DNA of 64,000 nt from Dactylellina haptotyla (Eukaryota > Ascomycota > Orbiliomycetes > Orbiliales > Orbiliaceae): assembly GCA_031310005.1 (NCBI GenBank), contig CM062382.1, positions 1,178,001 through 1,242,000 of the forward strand. Reading direction: 5' to 3'. Within the stretch, counting starts at the first letter, position 1. The number at the start of each line of letters is the position of its first letter. Shown piece by piece: positions 49,060-62,266 of this stretch. The translations under genes were made by a program, and so were the position numbers. The notes under the pieces were generated by a model. It saw only the letters and a list, made by a program, of their open reading frames with translations. It made no database searches and was not told where the DNA came from.

Positions 49060-49941
49060 TCACATCCCACCGCTCCGCGCTGCCATAAGCGCTCTATATC
49101 GCTCCAGCACGTTCTTCCTCTCCACATCCAGCATTTCTCTTCTCGCCAGACTACCACTGCTCTTCGGCACTTCTAGGCTGTGGATTACCCCCCCACCGCC
49201 GCCTTTAGTCTTATCCCTCAATTTTTCCTTCGGAACGACCAAACTTGTTGGTGGAGCCTGCACTACATCGTTGATGCCACTCTGTACGTTGCCCCGTTTC
49301 TGTCGTAGAATAGAAAACGGACTCGGACTTCGTTCTTTCTGACCCCTTTTGCTGCTCCCCACTGTCGGTGCTGCTTTCGTGCTACTCCTGGCGGATTTCC
49401 GATGATCGTGGGGTTTGAGATGGTTCGGTAACGGGTCGCCGTTATCGTCGAAATCGTACATGTCTTCGGTGATTTCTTCTTCTTCGGGTTGTTCGCCGTC
49501 CGCGGCTGCCTTCTTCTTCTTCTTTTTGTTTTTAGGGTTATCTTCGCCGCGCTGGAGACCTTTGAAGGATATGGGGATTGCGGCGTCTACACGGCGGGAG
49601 AAGTCGGATAGTTTTTCACCGGGGAGGAGGGAGAGCGGTTTATCTGTCGGTCTCGAGGGAGCTTCGGTGTCGGCTGTAACCTCGAGATGGGATGATTCGG
49701 TAGTGGTGGAAGGGGTATCATTCGTTATATCGGTGCGCTTTCGCTTCTTGGGATTCTTGGAATTTATTTTCGGGTCGTCGAGGCCGCTTGGACGCTTTCC
49801 AGTGGCAGCATAAGCCATAAGGCGCTGGAAAGCCTTCGGAGTGTCATCGTTTGTGTCCTTCTTGGAGCGCTTTGATCTTTTCTTTTTGCTAGCAGAGGTA
49901 GACTGTGCGTTCCTTTCGTGATTGGAGGGCGGATGTGCCAT
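49060..49941 (-). CDS. Basic lysine-rich nuclear/nucleolar-like protein, 293 aa
   Basis: Intronless. The frame is open to 50034, but ATG 49941 (MAHPPSNHERNAQ) is preferred because the upstream part is featureless. Several nuclear-signal-like lysine clusters are present (KKKRSKRSKK, KKRKR, NKKKKKKK). A fairly specific segment, LLPGEKLSDFSRRVDAAIP, precedes an acidic patch and a C-terminal helix with ARREMLDVERKNVLERYRAL. The pattern recalls conserved fungal pre-rRNA-processing or CCDC137-like proteins, but the match is weak and I do not assign a function. Confidence 0.65.
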   Translation of the reverse strand: MAHPPSNHERNAQSTSASKKKRSKRSKKDTNDDTPKAFQRLMAYAATGKRPSGLDDPKINSKNPKKRKRTDITNDTPSTTTESSHLEVTADTEAPSRPTDKPLSLLPGEKLSDFSRRVDAAIPISFKGLQRGEDNPKNKKKKKKAAADGEQPEEEEITEDMYDFDDNGDPLPNHLKPHDHRKSARSSTKAAPTVGSSKRGQKERSPSPFSILRQKRGNVQSGINDVVQAPPTSLVVPKEKLRDKTKGGGGGVIHSLEVPKSSGSLARREMLDVERKNVLERYRALMAARSGGM

Positions 49942-50244
49942 TGTTCTGAGGTTTTGATCTCGATGGGCCGAGATTTTGGGAGATGTATTTGGATAGTCGA
50001 GTGATGTTGAAGGTTTTCTGGGGGAAGCTTGCAATCAGAAAATGCGACACTCTTTAAATTTTTAGACAGGGATTTTTGCGACAACGCCAAATTTGCAACA
50101 TTTTATTAGTTAATAAGTTCTATCAGTCAATAGTATCGCCAAATACACCTGTAACGCCGGTAGCTATGCTCGTGCTAAAAAAAACACAGGTCATTGTAGT
50201 AATGGTACATAAAAAAATGGCAGGATAGACGTAAATCGGCACGA

Positions 50245-52522
50245 CTAGTCCACAACCATCTCATCTGCATCTCTCGGGGTTCCTTCCAAATCATTGAAAT
50301 TCCGCCCATAGTCGTTCTTGCGATCCTCCATGCCTTTCCCCTGCGATTCATCCACTCTATTCTTCGCAACAATAGCTCTATTCACCGTCGTATTCTCCAA
50401 GATAAATCTACGTTCGAATCTCCCATCCTCCTCATCCAGTTCTCCGTACTCCTTGATCATAGCGAAGAAGAACTTGTTTGAAACTTTTGGATGCATCAGA
50501 ATGGGAAAGGCTTGGATTTCTGTTCTCTCCGCTTCCAGCTTCGTGTATAGCTTTTCTAAGAATCTTGGATCCTGGCCATCTCTGTATTGGCTCATCAACG
50601 TTTCAATCTTATTCTCGCATGCTTCTAAACGCTCACGGCGTTTTCTCTTCTCCTCTTCTAGATTTCCCCAGAGAAAAAATAGTTCCGTGCGAAGCTGTTG
50701 GAGGACATGGTGATTGGAACCAGAGCGGAGGCTGCAGCGGTAGTTAGTATCTAGGCAGGTGGCTACTTTGGGATTTATACATACTCGCAAGGTTTAGAGC
50801 TTAGCAGGTATCTTCCCGCTGCATCATCAACATGGATAGTAATTAAAGTCGCCTCGTCTTTCCCCATGACATCAAGTTCGAAACACCAGTACCAGGCTCT
50901 TCCAGAAGCGTCCATCACCTCCTGGTTAGGTTCCACGCTGAGGGCTTCCCAGTCTTCCTCGCTAATGATTGGTCTAGCAAAGTCTTCGATGTTGGAGGGT
51001 CTAAAATCGACTACCCGGCACTCGGTACGATAGTGTCGACTAAAAAAGTCCACTTCCGTCCCATCACACATATTAAGTACCTGGTCGATCGTAGTTGTGG
51101 CCATGGAGACGTATCCGCAGTGGACTTAAATATCAGAGAATGTTAGAAGCGAAAATTAGGTTGTTGGAGATCTGGTTATACCTTGGGTGTTATTTTCTTG
51201 ACGCCGGCGCAACTCCTCTTCAAGCTTCTTTTGTTGTTTTGCTTCTATTTCCTCTCGCTCTTTTTTGGATTTCTCTTTATATTTTTCCTGGAGCACTCTC
51301 TCAAGCTCATTCCGGCGAGCATGGAGATTCTTCAATTTCAGATCACCCGGACGGAGTATCTCAAAACCGTCGCCATGAACGGTATTGTTTCTGCCATCTG
51401 ACAGGCTTCCTTCCCAGTTGCCGTTTTCTCCTCGTTTAATACGAACGTTCTGGAGGGTGATAAAACATCCTTCCCTGATATCCTTCCTCGCCTTCGCGGC
51501 CAATCTATCCCAAACAGCGATCCTGAGCGAGTATCTGCCAAATGGTCTCTCAAACCACTTTTTATTCACCTTGGTCTCGTGATTCTTCGTAACGCCACCA
51601 GCTTTATACGCAAATTCATAGGTTTCATCACGAACAGGCGCCCCTGCCTCGGCATCGGCGAAGGGATCGTTGTCGATATTATAAAAGTTCGGATTCTCGG
51701 TGAAGTCTGTAACGGTGATGGTGAACATTTTATCACTGACGCTCCAAGTGTGTTGAACATAGCAAGTAAGATCGTGAAAGCTGTCCATATCAACTTCTTT
51801 GATCAACGCTGCCTTCTTGCTCCGTTTAGGCTTGGATTCGTAGTTATGTTGGTATTCTTCTGTGCTTATACCGTGAGAACCCGCGAGGCCACCCCTGGCA
51901 TGCCAGAACTCGACGAGGTCTTTGACTGCTTCGTACTCTTCGGGTGATAGGATGTTCTTTTTCTCTTCCACGTCCTCGATTCTAAGGGGGCCATTATCGA
52001 GGACGCGGATTGTCGGCCTCTCTGGGCGGTTGTTATGTTTTGCTTTCCGACGGGCAGGCATCTCGCCTTTCAAAGAGACCCATGTCGAACGGGACTTATT
52101 GGACATACCAATTGGGCCATTTCGGTCTCCAATCTACGGTTCCAAAAGGGTTAACAAGCCCTTGATGCGATTGATAGGATGGGCAAAAAGTACCTTGATA
52201 TTTCGCACGACGATAATAGTCTGGCCGATATCCATGTCCTGGGGTAAATATTCGGGGACTGGCCAAAAGAACCGAATTATCAAGTGGTTCTGATAGAGGG
52301 CGGCTGATTTATCACATATTCTGACGGTGGCTTGGTAATCTAGATGTCCCATGCATCAGTCCGTTGTGCGAGAGTAGTACAACGCAAGAAGGGTTCGCGC
52401 ATACCGGAGCCACCAGACTTCCCGGGGGGCTGGAAATCAACGACTAGGCCAATGAGAGACACGAACTGGCCGTTCATAGGCTTCGCTTCAACGATGGTCG
52501 AAAACCCATCCGGGAGCGGCAT
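50245..52522 (-). CDS. POT1: Telomere single-strand binding protein POT1, 680 aa
   Basis: Five exons: 52522-52405, 52339-52194, 52133-51182, 51124-50785, 50731-50245. POT1 binds the G-rich single-strand telomere overhang and caps the end within the shelterin complex. The first OB fold (Telo_bind) is seen as FVSLIGLVVDFQPPGKSGGS joined to DYQATVRICDKSA and IIRFFWPVPEYLPQDMDIGQ. A second OB fold follows (DLTCYVQHTWSVSDKMFTIT to CFITLQNVRIKRGENGNWEG). The C-terminal part (EDFARPIISEEDW to YWCFELDVMGKDEATLITI) corresponds to the OB3 region that binds the Tpz1/TPP1 partner. ATG 52522 (MPLPDGFSTI) is preferred; an in-frame extension reaches 52648. Confidence 0.9.
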
Positions 52523-54440
52523 CGTGCATATAATACTAGCTTTGTCGATGGATGGGTGGATGGACGAATAGGGAAGAATGGAAATGTTGATGTCCCTTTG
52601 TTTATGCGTTGCGGTCGGTGTTGTGTTTTCGCACAAGTCGCGTCTCAAATGTGGTTTGGTGGAGCTGCAGGTGGTCCAGCAAGGTCAAGCTCGCTCGTGA
52701 ACCCAGAAGCTCGGGGAAGCTTGGGAGATTGGATGTCTGACAATCCGTAAGACAGAGGTGTTCGACCAGCGAGACGTGGAGAATATCGCCCAAGTTTTAG
52801 GGGCATATCCACCCCGTGGTATGGGCTCTTCGTATGGTAAATCACCCAACCTTGGAGCGCGGGCAATCGGTCACGTTCATCACGGGCGCCTAGGCATCAA
52901 TAGACAGATCTATAGACAGAATAACGGCCTCCTGGCCCGCTGGAGCGGTAAAATTTTCCCATTTGAAATGTCTACGAGTATTCGGCAGGACGGGTTCGAG
53001 CTTCGAAGGCACTGGTATCCTTGAAAGAATAGCCCGCCAAGCTCTTCCCCGTCGTGGACGCAATTGTCTGAGGCCACCGCGACAGGGCTTACGGTACTTC
53101 GGCGGCAAGAGCTCGGTCTGGGTCATGCAGCTGCAGGGCAAACTACCATGCGTTTGATAGTGCCCTGAGGCCAGCAGCTTGCCCGCAAGCTCGGAGCTAG
53201 TAGCTCTTGTCTGCTTCATTATGCAGCTCGAATAAGAATGCTGTCTGTCGTACATGCTTTAAAGCTTTGGGGACTTGCATTGCATGTGCTGGATGGAGGT
53301 CGGTGTAGGTAGGATGTATGGAAACGCCTCATGTGGAGAGACACTAGCTTCCCTTCCAGCGAGCTGTCACGATCCCTCCCTTCCTCGCTATAGTCGGGAG
53401 ACACTTATTGCGGAAGGGTGTTTCTGGAAGGACAGCTGGAACGGGACTTGCCTTTGCCTCCGGAAGATTCTTGGGTTCTTTGATGGCTCTCTGTTTAACT
53501 GAAAGCGTGTTAGCAGCCGGGAGCAGAGCGAGCGAGGAGGCAGAGAGATTAATTAGCAAGCTCTAGTCCCAAGCCCCCAATACACTACCGCCCAGCTAGC
53601 TGGCTGGTCATTTAGTAGCCAATTTTAATTAATTCGCAGAGGGAGAGACCCCCATCCAAGCTTCTTAGCAGAGTATAATAGCAAATAGAGCAGTTAGAGC
53701 TGAGAGTGGTCGTGGCGCTGCTATTGAAGGGGAGCGGCGGGCTATTGTTGTGATCCGCACACTCCAACGACAACGACAACACCTTGTTCCGGCCCGCTCT
53801 TCTTCTTCCTTTCTCTCCCTCCTTCTCCCTCTTCCTCTCCACTTCCTCCACTTCTTCTTGGTTACCCCTACTTCCCCAATCAACGTTTTCAACCTCCAGC
53901 AACCTGCCTTAAACCTTCAGCGTTCTTGATCTATCTGGCCTCCGATAGACGAATCCCTGACGCTGTTGATACTTCCTGTCCAGGTACCACCAGATCCTTC
54001 GTCGCCTTGTTCGCCTCCGCTTGTGCTTGCTGATCAGGGATTTTCTGACCAGTCGAACTCCAGTCATAGAAATAGAAAGAAAATTAGTATAGTAGCTTGT
54101 TGCTTTCGACTCGTGCGCAGAACATTAGGTACGGAAAAGGCTCGCACCAGTCGTCTTTTGACTACCCCTCCTTCCTCTTTCCCCCTATATTTGAACCCCC
54201 TCAGCCGGGGCTCACCTCTTGGATTTTTTCCCTCTTGCCTACCTTTTTTCGTTTTGTTTTGGTTCTGCTGTCCTCGTTTGTCTCTGAAGCTAATCGTTTT
54301 CTACTGTTTGAAAGCTTGTTTGTGCAGGATCACGCAAACCAAGAGCACCGAGCGAAAATATTTGATCGCCTCAAAAATTTTACTCTTCTCCATCTTCCCC
54401 TAACTCTCTCAACTCATCCACACAACCAACAGCCGACAAC
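52523..54440. other. Long divergent intergenic region, POT1 and importin alpha promoters
   Basis: No gene is supported in 1.9 kb. A strong CT tract lies at 53792-53860, usual near fungal transcription starts, so importin alpha probably has a 5' leader of about 500 bases. An upstream intron in that leader is possible but not shown. Confidence 0.55.
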
Positions 54441-56459
54441 ATGGCCGACCGATTCATCCCAGAGCATCGACGCACAAACTTCAAGGCCAAGGGCACTTTC
54501 AAGCCCGAGGAACTCCGCCGTCGCCGTGAAGAACAGCAGGTGGAAATTCGAAAGCAAAAACGCGAGGAGAACCTTGCCAAGCGACGAAATCTACAGATTA
54601 CAAGCCCCACACCGCACTCCGGACTCGCAGGCGTCGATAGTGATGATGAAAGTGCCAATACGGAGTCCCAAGTAAGTTTCGTATCCTTTGAAACCCTGTT
54701 GCATCGCATATCTCGTTCCTTTTGAAGAGAGGTTACAGCAAGAGACCTCTCTCCCCTCTCCTCTGGCTCTTGCCCTCTCAAAGTGTTGGTGGGGCTTTAT
54801 CGCGGTTGCCTTATCGGAAGACCCTGTTCCTCTCAACCCAACAGTCCAATATGCAACCTTTTACCAGGCTCATATGCAGCATTTTTAAATCGTTGCCAGC
54901 ATTTTACACGAGATTTTTAATTTCTTTTTCAAAAGGAAGAAGAAATGGCACAACAGCCTGCTAACTGTTTTCTGTCATCTAGCTTACCGAGGATCTCCCG
55001 TCTATGATCCAGGGCGTCTTCTCTGACTCTATTGACCAACAAATTTTGGCAACTACCAAATTCCGAAAGCTACTCTCTAAGGAAAGAAACCCGCCCATCG
55101 AAAAGGTTATTGAGTGTGGCGTCGTCAGCCGATTCGTTGAATTTCTTCGTTCGCCTCACACTCTGGTTCAATTTGAAGCTGCCTGGGCTCTCACAAACAT
55201 CGCCTCTGGATCTGCCGCTCAGACACAGGTCGTCATCAATGCCGGCGCTGTCCCAATCTTCGTCGAGCTTTTGAGCAGCCACGAGCCTGATGTCAGAGAA
55301 CAAGCCGTTTGGGCACTCGGTAATATTGCCGGTGATAGCCCACAATGCAGAGATTACGTTTTGAGCGCTGGCGCCCTCCGCCCCCTCCTGCAGCTACTTG
55401 GAGACAGCCGCAAGTTAAGCATGCTCCGCAACGCCACATGGACACTTAGCAACTTCTGCCGTGGTAAAACACCACAGCCAGACTGGCAAACTGTACGTTA
55501 ATACCCTCCTACTTCTCGAATTTTTAGGGCTTCCAAGCTAATGCTATCTTGCTTAGATCCTTCCAGCCTTGCCTGTTCTTGCCAAACTCGTCTATAGCTT
55601 GGATGACGAAGTCCTTATCGACGCTTGCTGGGCTATTTCATATCTCTCAGATGGTTCCAACGATAAAATCCAGGCTGTCATTGAGGCTGGTATCCCGCGT
55701 AGACTTGTCGAGCTGCTGATGCATAATTCGACCAGCGTTCAGACTCCCGCTTTGCGATCCGTTGGTAACATTGTTACCGGTGACGATGTACAGACGCAAG
55801 TTATCATTAACTGTGGTGCCCTTCCCGCTCTGTTATCTCTCTTGAGCAGCACCAAGGACGGTATCCGTAAGGAAGCCTGCTGGACCATCTCCAACATCAC
55901 TGCCGGCAATTCCTCGCAGATCCAGGCCGTCATTGATGGAAACCTCATTCCACCACTGATCAACCTCCTCAGCAACGGTGACTTTAAGACTAGAAAGGAA
56001 GCTTGCTGGGCTATTTCCAACGCCACCTCCGGCGGTCTTCAGAAGCCCGAGCAAATCCGCTACTTGGTCAACCAAGGTGCCATCCGACCACTGTGCGATC
56101 TCCTGTCGTGCATGGACAACAAGATCATCCAGGTTGCTCTTGATGGCCTCGAAAACATTCTGAAAGTAGGAGAGATGGACAAGGACACTAGCGGCCAGGG
56201 TGGCATCAACAAATACGCCCTCTTTATTGAAGATGCCGGCGGTATGGAGAAGATCCACAATGCCCAGAACAACGCCAATGAAGAAATCTACATGAAGGCC
56301 TACAACATCATCGAGAAGTACTTTGGTGATGACGAGGAAGAAGGCGATGTCGTTGAGGGTCTCGCTCCCCAACAGGCAGGTGAGACTTTCAGCTTTGGTG
56401 CCCAGCCAGCTCAGGGAGGTTTCAGCTTTGCCAACCAGGGCGATACCATGGACATGTAA
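54441..56459 (+). CDS. Importin subunit alpha, 547 aa
   Basis: Three exons: 54441-54671, 54983-55492, 55557-56459. The N-terminal IBB domain is Arg/Lys-rich ([20 protein letters not shown]). About ten armadillo repeats follow, with the classical ligand-binding WxxxN pattern ([54 protein letters not shown]). The C-terminus binds the exporter Cse1 and ends Gly/Phe-rich ([14 protein letters not shown]). It is the adaptor that carries classical nuclear-localisation-signal cargo with importin beta. Length matches yeast Srp1 (542). Intron 1 is 311 bases, several times longer than others in this window. Confidence 0.98.
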
Positions 56460-57628
56460 AGTTCGTCAACACTTATCGTCCTCTTCGATTACGCCTATAG
56501 CAAGGCTGTTCACAGCCTCTAGCCATCACATATTCTTCACTATGGGATCTAATGGTTTTGTTAGTGCTTCAACAATTATCTTTGTTGTTTTCCTACGTCG
56601 ACCCCGCACCCCCATATCTGAAATGTATCCCCCCAGTCATGTCCACCCCTTTTAAGACACAGACTTGCCCTTCTCACCGTGTTCTAGTGATAGTATCCTG
56701 TACGGCCCTCTATGTAATATTTAACTACACCTTTTATTCACTGATACCAGATATCCTGTACACCATTATCTCCTTCCTGTATGTCTCTTTTTGTTTCATG
56801 AAAGGTATTATTCCCTTGGGTTTTCCCTATATATTTTTTTCATTCTCGTAAAATAAACCTTTCCTTTCCCCAAGCCTCTTACACATCTCTCTTTTTTTGT
56901 TCAAGCATGATTAACGGATAGGTCACTGTTGCCGGCGTTGTTATTTTGTATATCCTGGTCTTCAAAAAGTGTTTGGCGACACAGGAACCCATCATGTATT
57001 TCCCTATCTACTTACTACTAAACCTTTTGTTGAATCCAAATGTCAACCTTCTTCCCCCATCCTCCTCATCCTCATCCTCCGGAAAGAGTGTCATATCTCT
57101 TCACCCAGACCTCTGTAACCATCCATCCCACAACCCGGACCATGTATCAAAACACCCTCTCCGAACCTCGAGACGCGTCTGTGTACCACCCTCTTGTAAC
57201 TGTGATGATTTCATGTGACGAATACCTTATAGAAATTGCGAGGCGAGACTGTCAGCACCAGTGCTGGTCTGAACAGCCGAACGGAATTCAAGCTCATACG
57301 AAAGATGTATGAAAATTTAGTATTCAAACGAAATTTTACATGCATGCTGTTGGTGAATGCGTTCCCATGATACTTCTACTATTATTTTTATTATATTATT
57401 ACCGTTATCATATTTGCAAATTAGAATCGCCAATTAGCCGTCTCATGACTATAATTGTATAATAAATGTAGCGATTCCTACACGCGTGTTTACAAAATCA
57501 TTACAAACCTCCTAGCCATCCGCACTAGCTGTGTTGCATCCAGCCACAACATCCTAAACCGTACCGAAAAGTTGCTGATAACATCCCACCACCTGTCCCA
57601 CCATAACCCCTCCAAAACACCGCCATTG
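56460..57628. other. Intergenic: importin alpha 3' flank and helicase promoter
   Basis: No gene is supported. Low-complexity AT-rich 3' sequence is followed by the leader of the helicase gene. Confidence 0.55.
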
Positions 57629-60600
57629 ATGCCGCCCAAAAAGCCTGCAAAGGCGCCCGAGAAACCTAAAGACACCACTCCTGCCGGTAGCTCCAGCTCC
57701 GGCAAGGGGAAAGGAAAGCCTGGCTCCGCTGCGTCTCAAGCAGCTGCGGCAGCTAGTGGGAGTGGTTCCAAAGGCAAGGGCGCTCAGAAGGGTACCGCTG
57801 CAGAATCACAGCAACCAGTGGAACCACCAAAACCGACACTTAACGAAATCATTGGCGGGAAGGGCTGGACGGGTAAACTGCCCGTTACTCTTTTCTACGA
57901 GTTGACTGTTAGAAACCACTGGCATAAACCGGACTATACACACGTACGTTGTTTTTGTATCCCTCATTCCTTTCACACAATCCTCAAAACAGCTCAGAGA
58001 TAGCTAACTAGGATTTTATCCCTGTAATAATTAATAGAGACAATCGCGCGATGGCCACCAATCGTCCGTTATAGTCCGTTGTAAGAATCCCAAGACGAAA
58101 GAAATCGAAGAAATACGCTTTGAACCGCCCACGAACGTCAGCGCCGTACCTTCACATCTCCCTAGCGCCCTCGAAGCCAGGCATTTCGCGGCAACATACG
58201 CTCTACACAGAGTATACTCCGGCCGAAACCTACAGTACACCCTCCCGCCGACGCACAGGCCGTACTGGCAGGCGTGGGATGCGATAAAGAAGGAAGATTT
58301 GAAGCAAGGCAAGGAGTCAAAGTACAGCGAGGACCCGTTTCAAGTACAACGGGACAAGATCGCAGCGGATGCTCAAAAGGCAGCGGATAGAGAAAAGGCA
58401 GCGGCGATAGGTACTGCTGCAGCGAGTGGTGCGGCTTCGATATCCTCCTCGCAGATTCCAAAGGGATGGTCCGGGTCTATATTGGTCAATATGGGCAAAG
58501 GGACCCGTATTGCAGTGGAAAAATTCATACGAATTAACAAAGCTTGGACGCACGATGCGGAGCTGGATCCGGCGACTAAGGCGAAGATTGTGAAGGATTT
58601 GACATCGGTTGGGTTCCGGGTTAGTCATGCAGAGGAAGCGTGCGAGTGGGCAACGAATTTGGAGGACGCATTAGGTTCGAGGTTGGTTTGCTGTTCTGCA
58701 GGCGTGGTATGGAGTGCTTATTTTTTGTGATTTCCGTGGGTTTTGGTAGAATGGCTTCTTATCCATGTTCCCGAGGACGATATGCCGGCCAAATATTTGC
58801 CGGATAACTATACAGTTGGCGCTGTGGCGTTTATGACAGATTCTCTGGCAAGGGAATATGCTTCAAAACGTATGTCTGATTCAATATTTGGGGAAATCAA
58901 ATCATTGGTTACTGTGACTAATTGGATAAATAGGATTATCGGCTGCCGGATACCCTCTCGAAGCTGCCCGTGAGGCGCTTGCTGCATGTGGCGATAACGA
59001 AACCCGTGCAGCTGAGATACTCATGCAGACTCTGGTCTACGGTGAACCAAAACGACAGGCGGTGAATAAAGAGGAAGATCTGATAAGCTTCGATGATGAG
59101 CCGATAGTTTCATCCGAGGAATGGAAGGAGGAGCAGGACTCTTTGGAAGCTATATACGCTGAAAAATATACCCGCATATCTGCTGACGTCTGTCAAATCA
59201 AGCTTGAGGTCAATAGTTCGAAGCTTCCGCCGAAGCTGCTCTTGGAGGTTAGGAAGCCATCTTCTGGCTCATATCCTGAAGAGATACCGATATGGGCGGT
59301 GCTCAGCGAACCTGCACTGCCGTCGCACGTGCGACTGAGCTTGATCAAGAGAATAGCAGAATACTCTGAATCGCTGAAAGGCGAGGTTATGATATTTGCT
59401 GTAGTCGACTGGTTAGAAAACTCAATGGAGGAAATGGTGGATCGACCAGGCAAACTCCGGGAAGTTTCCAGCGTGGTCGCCGGTGCTGCTACGATAAGAT
59501 CTGCGCAGAAGTCTGTGGTGCAAAGGAAAAAGGGTCCTCGCCATAAAGCTAGTCCTATAAATTGGACGCCTGGTCTCCCAGAGGCATTAGAAATGCTTAA
59601 GATATCTACAGAGAAGATGGATACATTAGAAAGCAGAAAGATGATGACCATCAGACAGTCATTACCGGCCTGGAGTTTGAGAGCACATATTGCAGATGTC
59701 ATCAATAGCAGTCCAGTAACCGTCATCTCCGGCGAGACGGGTTCTGGAAAATGTGAGTATTCTGAAGTCTTTACATGAAAGAATGCCAGCTCATAGAATA
59801 CAACAGCAACGCAGTGTGTACAATTTGTGCTAGACGACTTTATAGAACGGAAGATTGGAACAGCTGCAAGGATCATTTGTACACAACCTCGCCGTATCTC
59901 TGCCATTGGGCTGGCTGAGAGAGTCAGCGCGGAAAGATGTGGTACTGTCGGCTCAGAAGTCGGTTACGCCATTAGAGGCGAGTCGAAGATTAGCTCAGAT
60001 ACTAGGATTACATTTATGACAACTGGTGTTTTGTTGCGCCGACTTCATGATGGAGATGGTCTATTGGACGTATCTCACGTTTTCATTGACGAAGTACACG
60101 AACGGTCTCTGGATAGCGACTTCTTATTGGTTCTGATGAAGAGACTTTTAACAAAAAGGAAGGATATCAAGTTGGTTTTGATGAGGTAGGATAAACATTC
60201 GTGAATTGAATTTTTACGAGGGCTAATTCGCTTTATAGCGCGACACTGAACGCTAAAGTATTCGCCAATTATTTTGGAAATGTTGAGATCGTCAATATCG
60301 AAGGAAGAACATTTCCAGTCAACGACTTGTAAGTTCCTTCGATTATTATTAATCTGACATAGCATTGCTAATTAATTGGTCAGCTATCTTGACGATGTCG
60401 TGAGGCTTACAAATTTCGATGCACATGGCGGTGGAGGGCGGTCCAAGGCCCCCGATGCTGAAACTGCTGATATGGACCCAGCAATTGGCGCACAAATAAG
60501 AGCGCTAGGCCAAGGAACCAATTACGATCTTATCGCTGCTATGGTCGAAGGTATTGACGATGATTTAGGTGATAAAGAAGGCTCAATTTTAGTGTTCTTG

Positions 60601-62266
60601 TCAGGAACCCTTGAAATCCACAGAGCTCTAAAAGCCATCAACAATCTCCCCCAATCATATCGTTATGTCGCACTACCGCTCCATGCATCTCTCATACCGG
60701 CTGACCAAAGACGTGTGTTTCCGCGTCCTCCAAAGGGCCAAAGAAAAATTATTTGTGCTACAAATGTCGCTGAAACGTCAATCACGATTGAAGATGTCGT
60801 AGCCGTTATTGATACAGGTCGCGTCAAGGAAACTCTGTTTGACCCGGAGAGCCGTATGATAAGACTGACGGAAACCTGGGCGTCACGAGCATCCTGCAAA
60901 CAGCGTAGGGGAAGAGCTGGTAGAGTTCGGGAAGGAAATTGCTATAAGCTGTTCACTCGGTACGCAGAAGAGAACCGTATGCAAGAAGAAACCACTCCAG
61001 AGATTATGAGAGTACCATTGGAGAATGTTTGTAAGTGTTAAGCTATTTAATACCATTGTTCTAGTAACGAGCACTAACTCAAAGATATAGGTCTGACAAT
61101 CAAGGCTATGGGCGTGAAGGATGTTGGAAGCTTTCTCAAGTCAGCGCTGACACCTCCAGATACACGAACCGTCGACGCGGCCATCATAACTCTTACTCGA
61201 ATGGGTGCATTGAAGGACGAAGATCTAACGGGTCTCGGGAAGCATTTGAGCACAATTCCCGCTGACGTCAGGAGTGCAAAGTTGATGATATATGGCGCAA
61301 TATTTGGATGCGTGGATGCTACGATTACAATCGCAGCCATACTAGCTGTCAAATCGCCGTTCGTGGTCCCAAGAGAGAAGCGGGATGAGTCAAGACTGTA
61401 TGCCTCATATTCACTACATTTCATTTTTAAAATTCAGAACGATACTGATTTAAATATTCTTCAGGGCGCGCACATCATATGGTGCCGGTAATGGCGACTT
61501 AATGGCAGATTACAGAGCATACGAAGATTGGTCCAACATTCGCGGCTTCAAAACGACCTCTGAGCTGCGAAGGTGGTGTGACGAGAATATGCTCTCCCTA
61601 GCGACACTCAATGACATCCGCTCGAACAAATCACAGTATATGTCCTCAATGCAAGAAATCGGCTTCCTGCCGTTCGATTACCACAAAGAAAAAAGCTCAC
61701 AGGCTAGATATAAATCACTAAACTCGCAAAACAACAACGACGCACTGATCCGCGCGATCGTAGCCAGCGCATTCAGCCCACAGATAGCCCGCATCCAACT
61801 CCCGGAGAAGAAGTACGCATCTACAATGTCCGGTGCGAAAGAACTAGATCCGGAAGCCAAGACGATAAAATACTTCACGGAAGACGAGCGGGCATTCCTA
61901 CACCCTTCTAGCACGCTGTTCGACGCGCAGGGGTTCGCGGGCAACGCAAGTTTTATGGCCTATGCTACGAAAGTCGCAACGTCCAAGGTGTTCTTGAGGG
62001 ATGTCACACCAGTGAACGCATACGGGTTAATGTTGTTTGGGGGTGGTGGGTTAGAATTAGATATGAGCGGGCGGGGTGTCAAAGTAGACGGGTGGTTGAG
62101 AGTCAAATGCTGGTTGAGGATCGGGGTGCTAGTTAGGCTGTTGCGGGTGCTGTTGGACGAGGAGCTGCAGAGGAAGGTTGAGGATCCGGATTTGGATCTG
62201 GGGAATAGTGAGGCGGCTGGGTTGGTGAGGAGGTTGATTGAGTTTGACGGGATGGATCCGGCGTAG
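57629..62266 (+). CDS. DExH-box RNA helicase with UBA and RWD domains, YLR419W/DHX57 group, 1,371 aa
   Basis: Nine exons: 57629-57943, 58038-58674, 58750-58869, 58934-59752, 59807-60185, 60239-60328, 60384-61030, 61091-61397, 61465-62266. In order: a low-complexity Lys/Ala/Gly N-terminus, an NHWHKPDYTH segment, a UBA-like domain (LSAAGYPLEAAREALAACG), and an RWD domain from EEWKEEQDSLEAIYAEKYTR. The helicase core carries motif I GETGSGKST (intron within it at codon 631), motif II DEVH at 725-728, motif III SAT, and motif VI QRRGRAGR. The HA2 and OB-fold C-terminal domains follow. It should bind and unwind structured RNA or ribosomal RNA. Human DHX57 and yeast YLR419W have no settled role. The start MPPKKPAK is preferred over an in-frame extension to 57455. 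Confidence 0.93.
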
